Notes: generated by a model from the letters alone, not told the origin. Shown: positions 47,811-57,150, counted from the first letter of the stretch. The stretch: 64,000 bases of DNA from Candidatus Tisiphia endosymbiont of Nedyus quadrimaculatus (GCF_964059235.1 NZ_OZ060452.1:930001-994000); one strand, 5' to 3'. Made by a program: numbers and translations.

Positions 47811-50126
47811 TTATCCTCGACCTCTTTGCTTTAACTTTCTGGCTTCTAAATCAGATTGAGTAACTTTTTTAACTGCTTCAAGTCTTTTTGTTTGTATACC
47901 CTCTTTACCACCGCTAGGTTTTGACAATATTTCATTGATTTTTATGCTTTCAGTTAACGTCCTCTCTACCTGATGAATCTTATCTAATTTGTCAGGAGTG
48001 ATTTTCTTCATAAAATAATTTGATAAACCAGATAATCCTATTTTTTTACAAAAGTTTGCTACTTTGTAACAAGTCTTATCGCTACCAGTTAAATCAGGTG
48101 TCGTTGTTTTTATTAAGTTGGCTGTTTCTTTAATATTCTTTTTATAATCCTGATCTTTCTTTATGTCAGCAATATCCTTATTGGTAAGATAATGTTCTAC
48201 TTTAAGATGGGTAAGTAACTTATCATAAAACTGTTCTACTTGTTCTGCTGTTACTTCTTTATTTAGTGTTTTACCAACAAAATTATCAATCACAGGAACT
48301 AATTTATTACCAACAGCTTGATCTTGATCGTGCATTTTTTTCTTGAGTCCTTGATCTAGGCTGAGTTGTGCTACCACTGATTTTTCCACCATAGACTGAT
48401 AAGTTTTGCCCGAAGCATTTGTTAGTTCTAAAGCAACCGCTGAACTAAGAAACTCTGTTTCAGATTTTGAGAGTGGCAGCTTCAACTGATCTTTTGCATG
48501 TATAATATATTCTACTGGTTCTAGATTCGTTGTAGCCTTACGAGTTTTAGTAACCGAAACTTCTGCCTCTTGCCATTTACCATCTGCTGTGTTTTTCTGC
48601 CATTGCTGTTCCTGAACGATTTCCGTAATTGGGGTAGCTGGAAGTTTTATTTGATAATCATTGTCATGAGCCCATTGCAAAGCATTCTTTCCCTCAATTT
48701 TAATATCATAATTAGAAGCATAGGCTACCGGATCTTGGTTTCCTGAGCGAGCAAAACCTTCTACCCACTGACCTTGTTTAAATGCAGGAGAGACGTTACT
48801 AAATTTGCTCACTATCTCTGCTGATTTTGCTACCTCTTTCATGTTAGTCAGGTTTTCTTTTAGATTTTCTTTATAAAATAGTCTTAAATCAGCAAAATTA
48901 TTAATAGGTGTAGCTTTAGCATTACCACCTTGGAATCTAGCCGTTGTAGTAATACCTTCAGGGTTAAAGCCAGCTTTTTGTAATTCAGCAATTCGTTGAT
49001 CCACTATATCTTCTATTTGCCTCTCATCAAGTTGCGTGATCATTTGCTTCAATGATTCACTATATTTTTCGATACTAAATGATAAGTTACCTTGCCTAAT
49101 AGCATCAGCATAGTTAAAGTGTACAAAATGTCTATTTGTTGCCTGAATCATAGCAGGAAAATCTTGATGGAACTCTATAAAAGATCGACCATGATCAATT
49201 TTAGTTACAGTTTTACCATCTTGTACCATCAAATTACCAGCATGATAATCTAGCTCCCCTAACATATGACAAGCAGCAATTACCTTTTCAAACCCTTCTA
49301 GTTTCTGTAATTTTTTACTATCTGCCTTCATTATATTAGGTGAAGAGCTAGAAAATTCAGTAAGTTGCACAACATTGTCAAAGAATTTAGAGCGAACAAA
49401 AAGTGAATTTGAATTGTTCTGATCAGGTTTTACTAATTCTTCTTTAGGGGCGCGATCATATAATAGTAATTGATACAGGCTAGAACCAATCAACTCTTGC
49501 ACACCGTCTCTTCTATCGTTCAAAGCCTGCATTCGTTTATTTATATCGTCTATAGCCAAACAATCAGTATGACTTTTATAAAATTGCTTTAAAATGAAAC
49601 TATTATTGGTGGCTTCTTCTTGAGCAATATAACCAGCCGACAAACCTGCTTGCTTAGCTCCCTTTCCTACAAAAGCTTTCTGCTCCGCCATCCCTTTATC
49701 ACGCAACAAATCTTTGACCAGTTTGAAATCTGGGGCTTCATTGAAAGCTTTTCTCTTACCAGCTAACTCAGCTTTTAATTCGGTTTGCCGTATTCTGTTT
49801 TCTTCTTTGGCTAGTTCTTCTGCAAGATGGGTATCTATAACATTTCTTAATCCCTGATATTCATTGCCAGGAAACGAGTCATTTATTACTGTTGATAGCT
49901 TTTGTAAATCTTTAATATCCAAGTCTAATTTCTTTAATTGATATTTATATATAGTGTTATATGAATCTAGCTTATCCGATGATGGGTTTTGAGGAATATC
50001 CATTGTAGCCATTGCAATTACTTCGCATACGTCAGATATTTTCTTATCTTTAACTTGAGCATTAGTTTTCAAAGCTTCAAAGAGTTGTTTTTGTAAGGAC
50101 TCTTCGGTAACTTTATCTTTAGACAT
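47811..50126 (-). CDS. Large protein with PI3/4-kinase-like catalytic motif; candidate effector
   Basis: 771 residues, mostly helical and charged, without signal peptide. Residues 175-315 carry a kinase-like core: NNSFILKQFYK (candidate ATP Lys 180), IGSSLYQLLLYDRAPKEELV (213-232), and the catalytic and metal motif LGELDYHAGNLMV...TKIDHGRSF, giving D293-x4-N298 and D311-H-G. This D-x4-N...I-D-[HF]-G spacing is that of PI3/PI4-kinase-related enzymes and of bacterial effector lipid kinases; from memory, the Rickettsia typhi effector Risk1 (a PI3-kinase) and Legionella effectors have the same variant with DHG. The flanks (1-160, 330-771) are coiled-coil-like and unrecognised. An intact gene amid IS elements suggests selection. 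The kinase reading is inference from the motif. Confidence 0.6.
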   Translation of the reverse strand: MSKDKVTEESLQKQLFEALKTNAQVKDKKISDVCEVIAMATMDIPQNPSSDKLDSYNTIYKYQLKKLDLDIKDLQKLSTVINDSFPGNEYQGLRNVIDTHLAEELAKEENRIRQTELKAELAGKRKAFNEAPDFKLVKDLLRDKGMAEQKAFVGKGAKQAGLSAGYIAQEEATNNSFILKQFYKSHTDCLAIDDINKRMQALNDRRDGVQELIGSSLYQLLLYDRAPKEELVKPDQNNSNSLFVRSKFFDNVVQLTEFSSSSPNIMKADSKKLQKLEGFEKVIAACHMLGELDYHAGNLMVQDGKTVTKIDHGRSFIEFHQDFPAMIQATNRHFVHFNYADAIRQGNLSFSIEKYSESLKQMITQLDERQIEDIVDQRIAELQKAGFNPEGITTTARFQGGNAKATPINNFADLRLFYKENLKENLTNMKEVAKSAEIVSKFSNVSPAFKQGQWVEGFARSGNQDPVAYASNYDIKIEGKNALQWAHDNDYQIKLPATPITEIVQEQQWQKNTADGKWQEAEVSVTKTRKATTNLEPVEYIIHAKDQLKLPLSKSETEFLSSAVALELTNASGKTYQSMVEKSVVAQLSLDQGLKKKMHDQDQAVGNKLVPVIDNFVGKTLNKEVTAEQVEQFYDKLLTHLKVEHYLTNKDIADIKKDQDYKKNIKETANLIKTTTPDLTGSDKTCYKVANFCKKIGLSGLSNYFMKKITPDKLDKIHQVERTLTESIKINEILSKPSGGKEGIQTKRLEAVKKVTQSDLEARKLKQRGRG

Positions 50127-50327
50127 AAGAACCTCAATCTCTATATATAAATAATCTAGTAAGCCAAAGATGGTAATAGTAACACATCCACGTATTTAAG
50201 CAATGATATTTTGCCTGCTAGAAAGTCTAAAGCTAATTCTAAGTCTGTAAATTGTAATGAACTATTGACGTATTTAGAGCAAGAATTGTAAAGAGAATTG
50301 ACCCACCTAAAAAGAAATAGTAGCTCC
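50127..50327. other. Nested IS21-end fragments
   Basis: Contains tgtaaattgtaatgaactat (type D end, near 50245) and a short acccacct piece, then the type A end at 50328. A minus-strand frame with ELALDFLAGKISLLKYVDVL is the relic of an unknown gene. Confidence 0.45.
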
Positions 50328-50702
50328 TGTAAATTGTAATCAGCTATTGCCCCCCTATTGTAATAAACTATTGCCCCCCCTAACCACATAAAAAAATTAG
50401 TTAATTTTGGTTAAAATTCAGATAGAATTTTCTAAAATCATTGTAATTTTTAATTAATACCGTAGTCTATTATTTTAATCTTTAATCTACATCTTTCCCT
50501 CCTCTAAAACTTTTATTACCAGTTTCTATGATTTGACAATGATGTGTCAATCTATCGATAATTACTTTTGTTGCCTTAGCATTACCAAACATATCATTCC
50601 ATTCTTCAAATCTCAAATGGGTAGTAATGATCACTGAAGTTTGCTCATACAATTTAGCAAATAACTCAAATAACAGGAATCTAGCTTCGGCTTTTATTGG
50701 TA

Positions 50703-50842
50703 TACTGCTCATAAATGAAGAGTTGGTAGACGAAGATCAAAATCAACAAGTGCTAGGAGTGTCCAAGCCGAGGAGTACAGCGTACACTAGTACGTGAGCA
50801 CCGCAGGTCTTGGACAACGCAATTGTTGATTTTCATCGAGTA
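50703..50842. mobile_element. IS630-derived mini-element (MITE) 1
   Basis: tactgctcataaatgaagag...gattttcatcgagta, 140 bp, inserted at TA with duplication (50701-50702, 50843-50844); the uninterrupted istB sequence is in copies 1 and 2. The first 20 bp match the left end of the IS630 type A element (29613) except one base. No coding capacity; internal hairpin gtacactagtacgtg. Confidence 0.88.
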
Positions 50843-51190
50843 TACATAGCCTAATTCATCTACTACAATCAGATGGAATCTCTTAACTGAATCGATGAAT
50901 TTGCTTTCATAATTATGGATTCTAGCATTAAGCAATTGGCTAGCTAATTCATTTAAAGTATAAAATCTTACCCTGTAACTTTTTTCAATGGCGGTGAACG
51001 CCAAACCAATTGCTAGATGAGTTTTTGCAGACCCAGAACCACCTATGAACATGATATTCTGATGATTATCAATCACTTTTTGTATATCAATATTTTCAAC
51101 CAATTTAGCTTGGCATGTATCTGATAGTAACTTTATGGTTGGGAACTTAGCTAGTTGCAACCTATAACCTAGCGAGCGTGACTTCTTATA

Positions 51191-51337
51191 TACTACTCGT
51201 AAATGAAGAGTTGATAGACGAAGATCAAAATTATGAAGTGCTAGGAGTCGAAGGGTCGAGGAGCGGAGCGTACATTTAGTACGTGAGCACCGAAGATCCC
51301 TGAAGACGACAACGCAATTCTTGATTTTCATCGAGTA
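51191..51337. mobile_element. IS630-derived mini-element (MITE) 2
   Basis: tactactcgtaaatgaagag...gattttcatcgagta, 147 bp, also at a duplicated TA (51189-51190, 51338-51339) within the same istB. It differs from copy 1 internally (for example gaagggtcgaggagcgga), so the two are not a local tandem duplication but two separate arrivals or diverged copies. Confidence 0.88.
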
Positions 51338-51488
51338 TATTCACACTCTGCTTCAAGAAGTTTCTTTAACACATCATACACACTAGTAGTAGGGACATCA
51401 TTTGTTAAATTACTTGACTCAGCTAACTGCATCTTCATACCGACTAAACCTAATTTATCTAATAACAATATTAAGTCTTTCATTTAAT

Positions 51489-52691
51489 TTAATTTACCTC
51501 CGTTGTTAAATGCAACTTGCTATAAATACTACAATCAGCATCAGGAGGATTTTTTAGCTGAATAAACTCAGTCTCTTGGATATCTAGTTTCATTGCTGGT
51601 TGCAACAAATATTGCTCAACTAATTTAGAGCTACAGCCGCCAGCAGCAATTGTTAGGTTACAAGCATTTGTTACCTTTTCTAATCCATACTTATTAACAA
51701 GTAGCAGGATATCTATAAATTGTTTATCACCATCCTTGTAAGTCTCTAACTTATTTCGTAGTTTGCCAAATATCTCAGGTAACAAACTCATTAACTCTTT
51801 GAACGGTCCACCATTACGTAAAGCACCGGGTTTACGTTCTAGAGCTGCTATATAGTGCCATGGATTATAATTCTTCTGATAGCGTTTAAAACTACGAACA
51901 TGCTCTGCAATAATCTTGCTTTTATGTAAAATCACTATTTGCCAAGCATAGGATTTAATCTGTACGCTAAGTCCCACATATTCACACGGAACACTATACA
52001 TATTGCTGTCGTATTGTATTAAACTCAAAGGTGATACGGTCGTTGGATGTAATCTATAACCGGTAAACTGCCCTCTATATCCTATTAAATATGCCTTCTC
52101 TTCCTCATATATTTCTAGAATCGTTCTTTCTGTAAATTCAGGATGTCTTTTAGTTTTAGCCCACTCTATAGACATCTCTCTTAGCTGAATGTTAATAGCT
52201 TCATAACTATCTCCTTTCAATATTGGAGTAAAAAAGTTACGTCTAGTGTCTCCTACTTGTTTCTCAACCTGTCCTTTCTCCCATCCTGATGCTGGACTAC
52301 AGGCAAGTGGCTCAAATAAATGGTGAGAGACCATTTGGATAAACTTCTCGTTAAAGATACGATCCTTGCCAATCAATATTTTTTTGACAGCCGTCTTCAT
52401 ATTGTCATAAATACCATTCTTACAACAACCAGCAAAAAACTTGAAAGCTTGATCATGGGCATCCATAACCATTTCCAGCTGCTCATTAGGATAAACCACT
52501 ACCAAAGAATAACGACTATAGCATAGCTTTATTCTCGCTGCTTTAACTCTAGTAACCTCCCCATTTAAACATATTTCTTCCTCTCCCCAATCAAACTGAA
52601 ACGCCTGACCAGCTTCAAAATTTAATGGAATAAAAACTTGCCCGCCCCTTGCCTCGTATTCTCTACGGAAGTTTCGTACAATTAGATTCAC
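51489..52691 (-). CDS. istA: IstA catalytic part (IS21 copy 3)
   Basis: 400 residues, nearly identical to that of copy 1 (DDE integrase core FQFDWGEEEICL, ASGWEKGQVEKQV). Starts at a GTG and depends on the +1 join with 52663-52989 to make a full IstA. Confidence 0.85.
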   Translation of the reverse strand: MNLIVRNFRREYEARGGQVFIPLNFEAGQAFQFDWGEEEICLNGEVTRVKAARIKLCYSRYSLVVVYPNEQLEMVMDAHDQAFKFFAGCCKNGIYDNMKTAVKKILIGKDRIFNEKFIQMVSHHLFEPLACSPASGWEKGQVEKQVGDTRRNFFTPILKGDSYEAINIQLREMSIEWAKTKRHPEFTERTILEIYEEEKAYLIGYRGQFTGYRLHPTTVSPLSLIQYDSNMYSVPCEYVGLSVQIKSYAWQIVILHKSKIIAEHVRSFKRYQKNYNPWHYIAALERKPGALRNGGPFKELMSLLPEIFGKLRNKLETYKDGDKQFIDILLLVNKYGLEKVTNACNLTIAAGGCSSKLVEQYLLQPAMKLDIQETEFIQLKNPPDADCSIYSKLHLTTEVN

Positions 52692-52989
52692 AGATTCGTA
52701 ACTTCCTGTATAACCCGATATCTGAAGCTGTTGGTATAGCTGCCGTCATTCTACGTCGAACCGACTCCTTGCTATTCTCTGCTAATAGCTGATTTAGTAC
52801 TTCAAGATGATTGCCAAGAACAGGCTTACCTTTGCTATATTTTGCTAACTCAAATTTAGTTTGATTGCTGCGAATGACTTTTTTTACTGTATTCTTTGAT
52901 ATATTCAGTTCTCTAGCAATTGCTTTAATTGCTTTGCCATCAACGTAATACATTCTACGTATTCTTCCAATTGTTTCCACTATAAACAA
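52663..52989 (-). CDS. IstA N-terminal HTH part (IS21 copy 3)
   Basis: 108 residues as in copies 1 and 2, with one substitution (VIRSNQ against VICSNQ). The frame exit near residue 88 is the same. Confidence 0.8.
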   Translation of the reverse strand: MFIVETIGRIRRMYYVDGKAIKAIARELNISKNTVKKVIRSNQTKFELAKYSKGKPVLGNHLEVLNQLLAENSKESVRRRMTAAIPTASDIGLYRKLRICESNCTKLP

Positions 52990-53334
52990 CCTTTTAAAAA
53001 CTCCTTAAAAAAATATTAAAAATATTAATTTTTTGGAGATATTGTTACTTATTTAGGGGGGCAATTTTCATTACAATTTTTCCCTTAAAGGGGTCAATAG
53101 CTGATTACAATTTACAGACTAGTCTGATTATCAATAATTCTTATATCTGCTTGGACAAATTTGCTCATAATTATCTAACCATATATTTTAAGTAGTTACT
53201 CAATAACACTATGTACTTTGTATTTCACGTAAGTTCTTGATAAATTCGATAAAGATTTTCAATTGTTTGCTCATAATCAATAGGTTATGCTATAGTCCAA
53301 TTAAACTGGTTAAAGATATTATTGTTTTATTTAA

Positions 53335-53952
53335 CTATCCCAAATGCTAAGCCACCGCTTTCAGCGGTGGAATCATAGAGTTTGACATATACTAAAGATA
53401 TCCCTAAATGATTTTGCCGCTCAAAGCAGAATCAAGAAGGATAATGTATATGCCAAACTATAATAGTTTAAACCACTGTACATGGGAATGTAAGTACCAT
53501 GTTGTTTTTACACCCAAATATCGCAAGAAAACGATATTTGGATTAATTAGGAAAGAGTTAAAAGAAGTGTTGCATCGTTTAGCGGGTCAAAAGGAATGTA
53601 AGATAGAGGAAGGATATTTAATGCAGGATCATGTGCATATGCTAATATCCATTCCTCCCAAACATTCTATTTCAACCATTGTGGGTTTTATTAAAGGTAA
53701 AAGTTCTATATGGGTAGCACAAAATATAGCAAATAAACAGCAAAATTTTGTTGGTCATAAATTTGGGGCAAGAGGATATTTTGTGAGTACCGTAGGAGCG
53801 AATGAAGAGGTAGTACGTAAATACGTTCAAAACCAAGAATCTGAGGATAAAAGAGCTGATCAACTTAACCTGTTTTACAGGTCAAAATAAGTAATATTAA
53901 CCCGCTTTGAGCGGTTCTATAACAAACTCCCACTTCTAGGGGGAGTAATTGG
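53335..53952 (+). mobile_element. IS200/IS605-family element, copy 2 (618 bp)
   Basis: ctatcccaaatgctaagcca to gggggagtaattgg, same length and apparently the same sequence as copy 1. The empty site is preserved in duplicate A: ttaa|cttgaacgctg. Insertion is 3' of ttaa in both copies. Confidence 0.93.
53450..53890 (+). CDS. tnpA: IS200/IS605 TnpA Y1 transposase (copy 2)
   Basis: Same protein as 13177-13617: HUH motif QDHVHML, catalytic Tyr in EEVVRKYVQNQE, ribosome site agaagga 8 bp before ATG 53450. Complete. Confidence 0.93.
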   Translation: MPNYNSLNHCTWECKYHVVFTPKYRKKTIFGLIRKELKEVLHRLAGQKECKIEEGYLMQDHVHMLISIPPKHSISTIVGFIKGKSSIWVAQNIANKQQNFVGHKFGARGYFVSTVGANEEVVRKYVQNQESEDKRADQLNLFYRSK

Positions 53953-54439
53953 CTTGAACGCTGAACTAAGTTTTCCTTTATCTAATGCAGGACTACCATG
54001 TATTTTACCTTTTAGTCTAGCAGTGTTTATGCTTTCCTTAGTACGCTCTGCAATTAGAATTTTATCATCAATCGTGGAAATATTATCCATAGCCATCTTG
54101 ATTTTTATACATATTGAACTTGTCTATGATAAAATCACAATATATTGAACTTGTCTATGATAAAATTGAACTTCACTTTGATAATTCTAGAATGAATTTA
54201 TAAGGTTTTTACACAATCTGCTGAACTCAACTTTGAAAAATGACATAAATGGCGTAAATATTTAATAGATAAATGACGCAAGCAAACTGGTTAGTTTTGG
54301 ATAACTGTAATTTTTTGTAAAATGAAGTCCAGCTAAAAATGGGGGGTACGTCTTGATGGGTATCTGTTCAGGTGAACGGTTAGTGACAATTACAATGATA
54401 TATGTTGACAAAAGGCATATATTGTCATACCATGATTGA

Positions 54440-54592
54440 ATGATAAAAAAATATATTTACAATTTTTCATCAGAAAAAAATCAAAAACTTATACTGGAAA
54501 GGGGGATAAGTTTTGAAGAGATAATTTCGGCTATTGAAAGTAATTGTATATTAGACGTAATTGAGCATCCTAATTCACAAAAGTACGCTAAA
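54440..54592 (+). pseudogene. BrnT-like toxin 5' fragment
   Basis: The first ~50 codons of the toxin at 19590-19895 (KKYIYNFSSEKNQKLILERG...HPNSQKYA), broken by the IS21 type B end at 54595. It retains the upstream inverted-repeat operator, so it could still bind the antitoxin. Confidence 0.88.
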
Positions 54593-54735
54593 TGTGTGGC
54601 GACAACTATAATTACCGAAAATAGACAGCTATAATTACCGAAAAATTGGTGAGTAAATTTTGATACATCTGAAGTGAAAATAGATTAGATTAAGGGATTT
54701 TTAAATGCCCCACTATCTAAGGTTAAATCTCACAG

Positions 54736-56208
54736 ATGACATGTACAACTCAACAAATAATAAGGTTAAAGCAAATGAGTCACAAATATAACAAGGGAAT
54801 AGCAGCCGCTAAAAGTGGTATGAGTTCTAAAACTGCAAGGAAGTATCTATTATCTAACAAAATACCAAGCGAGGCTTTAAAAATTCGACACTGGAAAACC
54901 AGAAGTAACGTTTTTGAAGAAGATTGGTTAGCGATTGAAGATATGTTGTCCAAATCACCGGGACTTCAAGCTAAAACTATCCTTAGCTATCTCATTAGTC
55001 AGGACACAACAAACAAATTTAATAATAGTCATGAGAGAACATTACAGCGGTTAATACGTAATTGGCGAGCTACCAATGGAGTTGAAAAAGCAGTGATTTT
55101 CAGTCAGGAGCTAGAAGCAGGTAAGCAAAGTCAGTCTGATTATACGGTAATGAATGATTTGGCAATTACCATATCTGGACAACAATTTAATCATTTACTA
55201 TTTCATTTTATGTTACCATATTCACGTTGGGAATATGCTGACATTTGTTATAGCGAAAGTTTTGAATCATTGAGTAAAGGCTATGATGAGGCAGTTTGGG
55301 CTTTGGGTTTTGTTGCCCCTGAACATCGAACTGATAATTTGACAGCAGCAACGCAAAGTTGTGGTTCTAAAAGAATATTTACCAAACGTTGGCAGGAAGT
55401 AATGGAGCATTATGGCGTAACACCCAGTCGTAATAATCCTGGAGTAAGTAACGAAAATGGTTCTATAGAAAAAAGTCATGATTTGCTTAAGAATGCTATT
55501 AGGCAACAATTGATGTTACGAGGCTCAAGTAATTTTGCCGAGCTTGCAGATTATCAATCCTTTATTAGGGCAGTAATTGCTAGTCGTAATTCTAGACGCT
55601 GTGATAGGCTTGAGGAAGAGATAAAATTACTAAAGCCACTACCTGACAAGAAATATTATGCCCCTATAGTTATTGAGGTTAAAGTCTCCCAGTTCAGCAC
55701 TGTGCGAATCTTTAAAGTCAGCTATTCTGTAGCTAGTAGACTTATTGGCTACACTCTTAGAGCGTATATTTATCAAGGTGAAATAAAGCTTTATTACGGT
55801 CAGACATTGGTTCAAACAATGCCGCAAATTAAAGATAGTAAAAAGGAAGCATCAATTAATTATCGCCATATTATAACTAGCCTATTACGAAAACCTAGAG
55901 CATTTGCTAATTATTACTATCGGGAGCATTTATTTCCTAGTACCATTTTTAGAACAGCTTATGATATGTTAATAAAACATTATCCAGTAAATGGTACAAA
56001 ACAATATCTACAAATCCTACAACTAGCGGCAATTGGTAGTGAGAGTGAGGTAGAGATAGCCTTAGAGCTATTGATAAATAATAAGGTAGCTCCATCATAT
56101 GAGGAAGTACAAGAACTACTTAAAAGTTCTAAAGTGGTAGTATCTGATGTAAAAGTTACTTTACCATCATTAGAAGATTATGACTCCTTACTCAGTGTAG
56201 TAGCGTGA
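54736..56208 (+). CDS. istA: IstA transposase (IS21 type B)
   Basis: 490 residues in one frame: an N-terminal HTH (KYNKGIAAAKSGMSSKTARK), an integrase core of the divergent IS21 subgroup (SQSDYTVMNDLAI, TDNLTAATQSCG, NNPGVSNENGSIEKSHDLLK) and a C-terminal domain. Intact. istB follows after 7 bp. It shows what an unbroken IstA looks like, although it belongs to another subgroup than the type A copies. Confidence 0.92.
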   Translation: MTCTTQQIIRLKQMSHKYNKGIAAAKSGMSSKTARKYLLSNKIPSEALKIRHWKTRSNVFEEDWLAIEDMLSKSPGLQAKTILSYLISQDTTNKFNNSHERTLQRLIRNWRATNGVEKAVIFSQELEAGKQSQSDYTVMNDLAITISGQQFNHLLFHFMLPYSRWEYADICYSESFESLSKGYDEAVWALGFVAPEHRTDNLTAATQSCGSKRIFTKRWQEVMEHYGVTPSRNNPGVSNENGSIEKSHDLLKNAIRQQLMLRGSSNFAELADYQSFIRAVIASRNSRRCDRLEEEIKLLKPLPDKKYYAPIVIEVKVSQFSTVRIFKVSYSVASRLIGYTLRAYIYQGEIKLYYGQTLVQTMPQIKDSKKEASINYRHIITSLLRKPRAFANYYYREHLFPSTIFRTAYDMLIKHYPVNGTKQYLQILQLAAIGSESEVEIALELLINNKVAPSYEEVQELLKSSKVVVSDVKVTLPSLEDYDSLLSVVA

Positions 56209-56215
56209 GGAAGTT

Positions 56216-57049
56216 ATGATAAACAATAGTAAATTAGATACTAGTAAAACATTAGATACTATGCTTGAAAGCTTGAATTTACTAGCGATACGTGATGTTT
56301 ACCAAAAGATATCTGAACAGGTTATAAAAGGTCAACTAAGTCCGATAGACTATTTGCAAGAACTAGTTCAAATTGAGCTTGAGCAAAGGTATCAAAGAAC
56401 TATAATGCAGCTGATTAAATCAGCAAAATTACCAAGGAATAAGTTATTAATTGACTTTGATATTAGCAGGATACCAAACCTTCATCCTGGTTTGCTTAAG
56501 AATTTAAGTGGAGGTGATTTTATTGAGCGTAGTGAGAATCTATTAATCTTCGGTAATCCTGGTACCGGAAAAAGCCACTTATCAATGGCTTTGGCTAGGG
56601 AGTGGTGTTTACGTGGTAGGAAATGTTTATATCTTACTGCCGCAAGTTTAGTGCAAGAATTATTAATTGCCAAAAATAAATTTAGTCTGAACCAGTTTAT
56701 CAAGAGGCTAGATCGATTTGAAGCATTAATAATTGATGATATTTCTTATATTCCGTATGAGAAATCTGAATCGGAGGTATTGTTTGTATTGCTAGCCGAG
56801 AGATATGAACAAAGAAGTGTGGTAATTACCAGTAATTTAGTGTTCTCAAAATGGCAACAGATTTTTAAAGACGAAATGACTACCAATGCTGCAATCGATC
56901 GGTTAGTTCATCACTCTACTATTTTGGAATTGAATGCTGAAAGTTATAGAATTAAAACTGCTAAAGGCAACCAACAAAATTCTCAGGAACAAGTGGCTAA
57001 AAAATTAGAAAAACAGAATAATAAAAAGGAGAATAAAAATGTAATTTAA
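56216..57049 (+). CDS. istB: IstB ATPase (IS21 type B)
   Basis: 277 residues with a canonical Walker A GNPGTGKSHLSMAL, Walker B ALIIDDISYIPYEKSES and sensor VVITSNLVFSKW. The C-terminal tail is Gln/Lys-rich (NQQNSQEQVAKKLEKQNNKK). Complete. Confidence 0.93.
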   Translation: MINNSKLDTSKTLDTMLESLNLLAIRDVYQKISEQVIKGQLSPIDYLQELVQIELEQRYQRTIMQLIKSAKLPRNKLLIDFDISRIPNLHPGLLKNLSGGDFIERSENLLIFGNPGTGKSHLSMALAREWCLRGRKCLYLTAASLVQELLIAKNKFSLNQFIKRLDRFEALIIDDISYIPYEKSESEVLFVLLAERYEQRSVVITSNLVFSKWQQIFKDEMTTNAAIDRLVHHSTILELNAESYRIKTAKGNQQNSQEQVAKKLEKQNNKKENKNVI

Positions 57050-57150
57050 CTGCTAAATTTTTTGCCAAAAAATCGGTAATTATAGTTGTCTATTTTCGGT
57101 AATTATAGTTGTCGCCACACAGATCATATATTATATTTAAAAAGGGGAAT

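Larger units (their letters stand above)
50482..51483 (-). pseudogene. istB: istB of IS21 copy 3, interrupted twice
   Basis: The same gene as 16117-16827, including GGSGSAKT, but split by mini-elements at 50703-50842 (after VVDELGY) and 51191-51337 (after the first ~40 codons). No intact IstB can be made. Open frames that run across the insertions are artefacts. Confidence 0.92.
50328..53116 (-). mobile_element. IS21 copy 3 (type A), with two mini-element insertions
   Basis: Ends tgtaaattgtaatcagctat (50328) and attacaatttaca (to 53116). After removal of the two inserted mini-elements (140 and 147 bp plus TA duplications) it has the ~2.49-kb length of copy 2. It truncates the MFS gene start in the inverted duplicate at 53117. 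Confidence 0.9.
53117..54592. repeat. Segmental duplication, copy B (inverted, IS200-occupied)
   Basis: 53117-53334 plus 53953-54592 are the reverse complement of 19744-20600: start of the MFS gene, recombinase fragment, the two 24-bp direct repeats and the toxin 5' end. It is split by IS200 copy 2 and truncated by IS21 elements on both sides. Confidence 0.9.
54595..57119 (+). mobile_element. IS21-family element, type B (complete)
   Basis: Inverted ends tgtggcgacaactataatta (54595) and its inverse ending gtcgccaca (57119), each with a second sub-repeat (acagctataattaccga). Contains intact istA and istB. No clear target duplication. Confidence 0.9.

Noticed and set aside
50753-51331. 192-aa frame mixing istB with flanking sequence
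   Set aside because: It is created by two mini-element insertions; its two ends (DLRCSRT...) are translated repeat DNA, not a protein.
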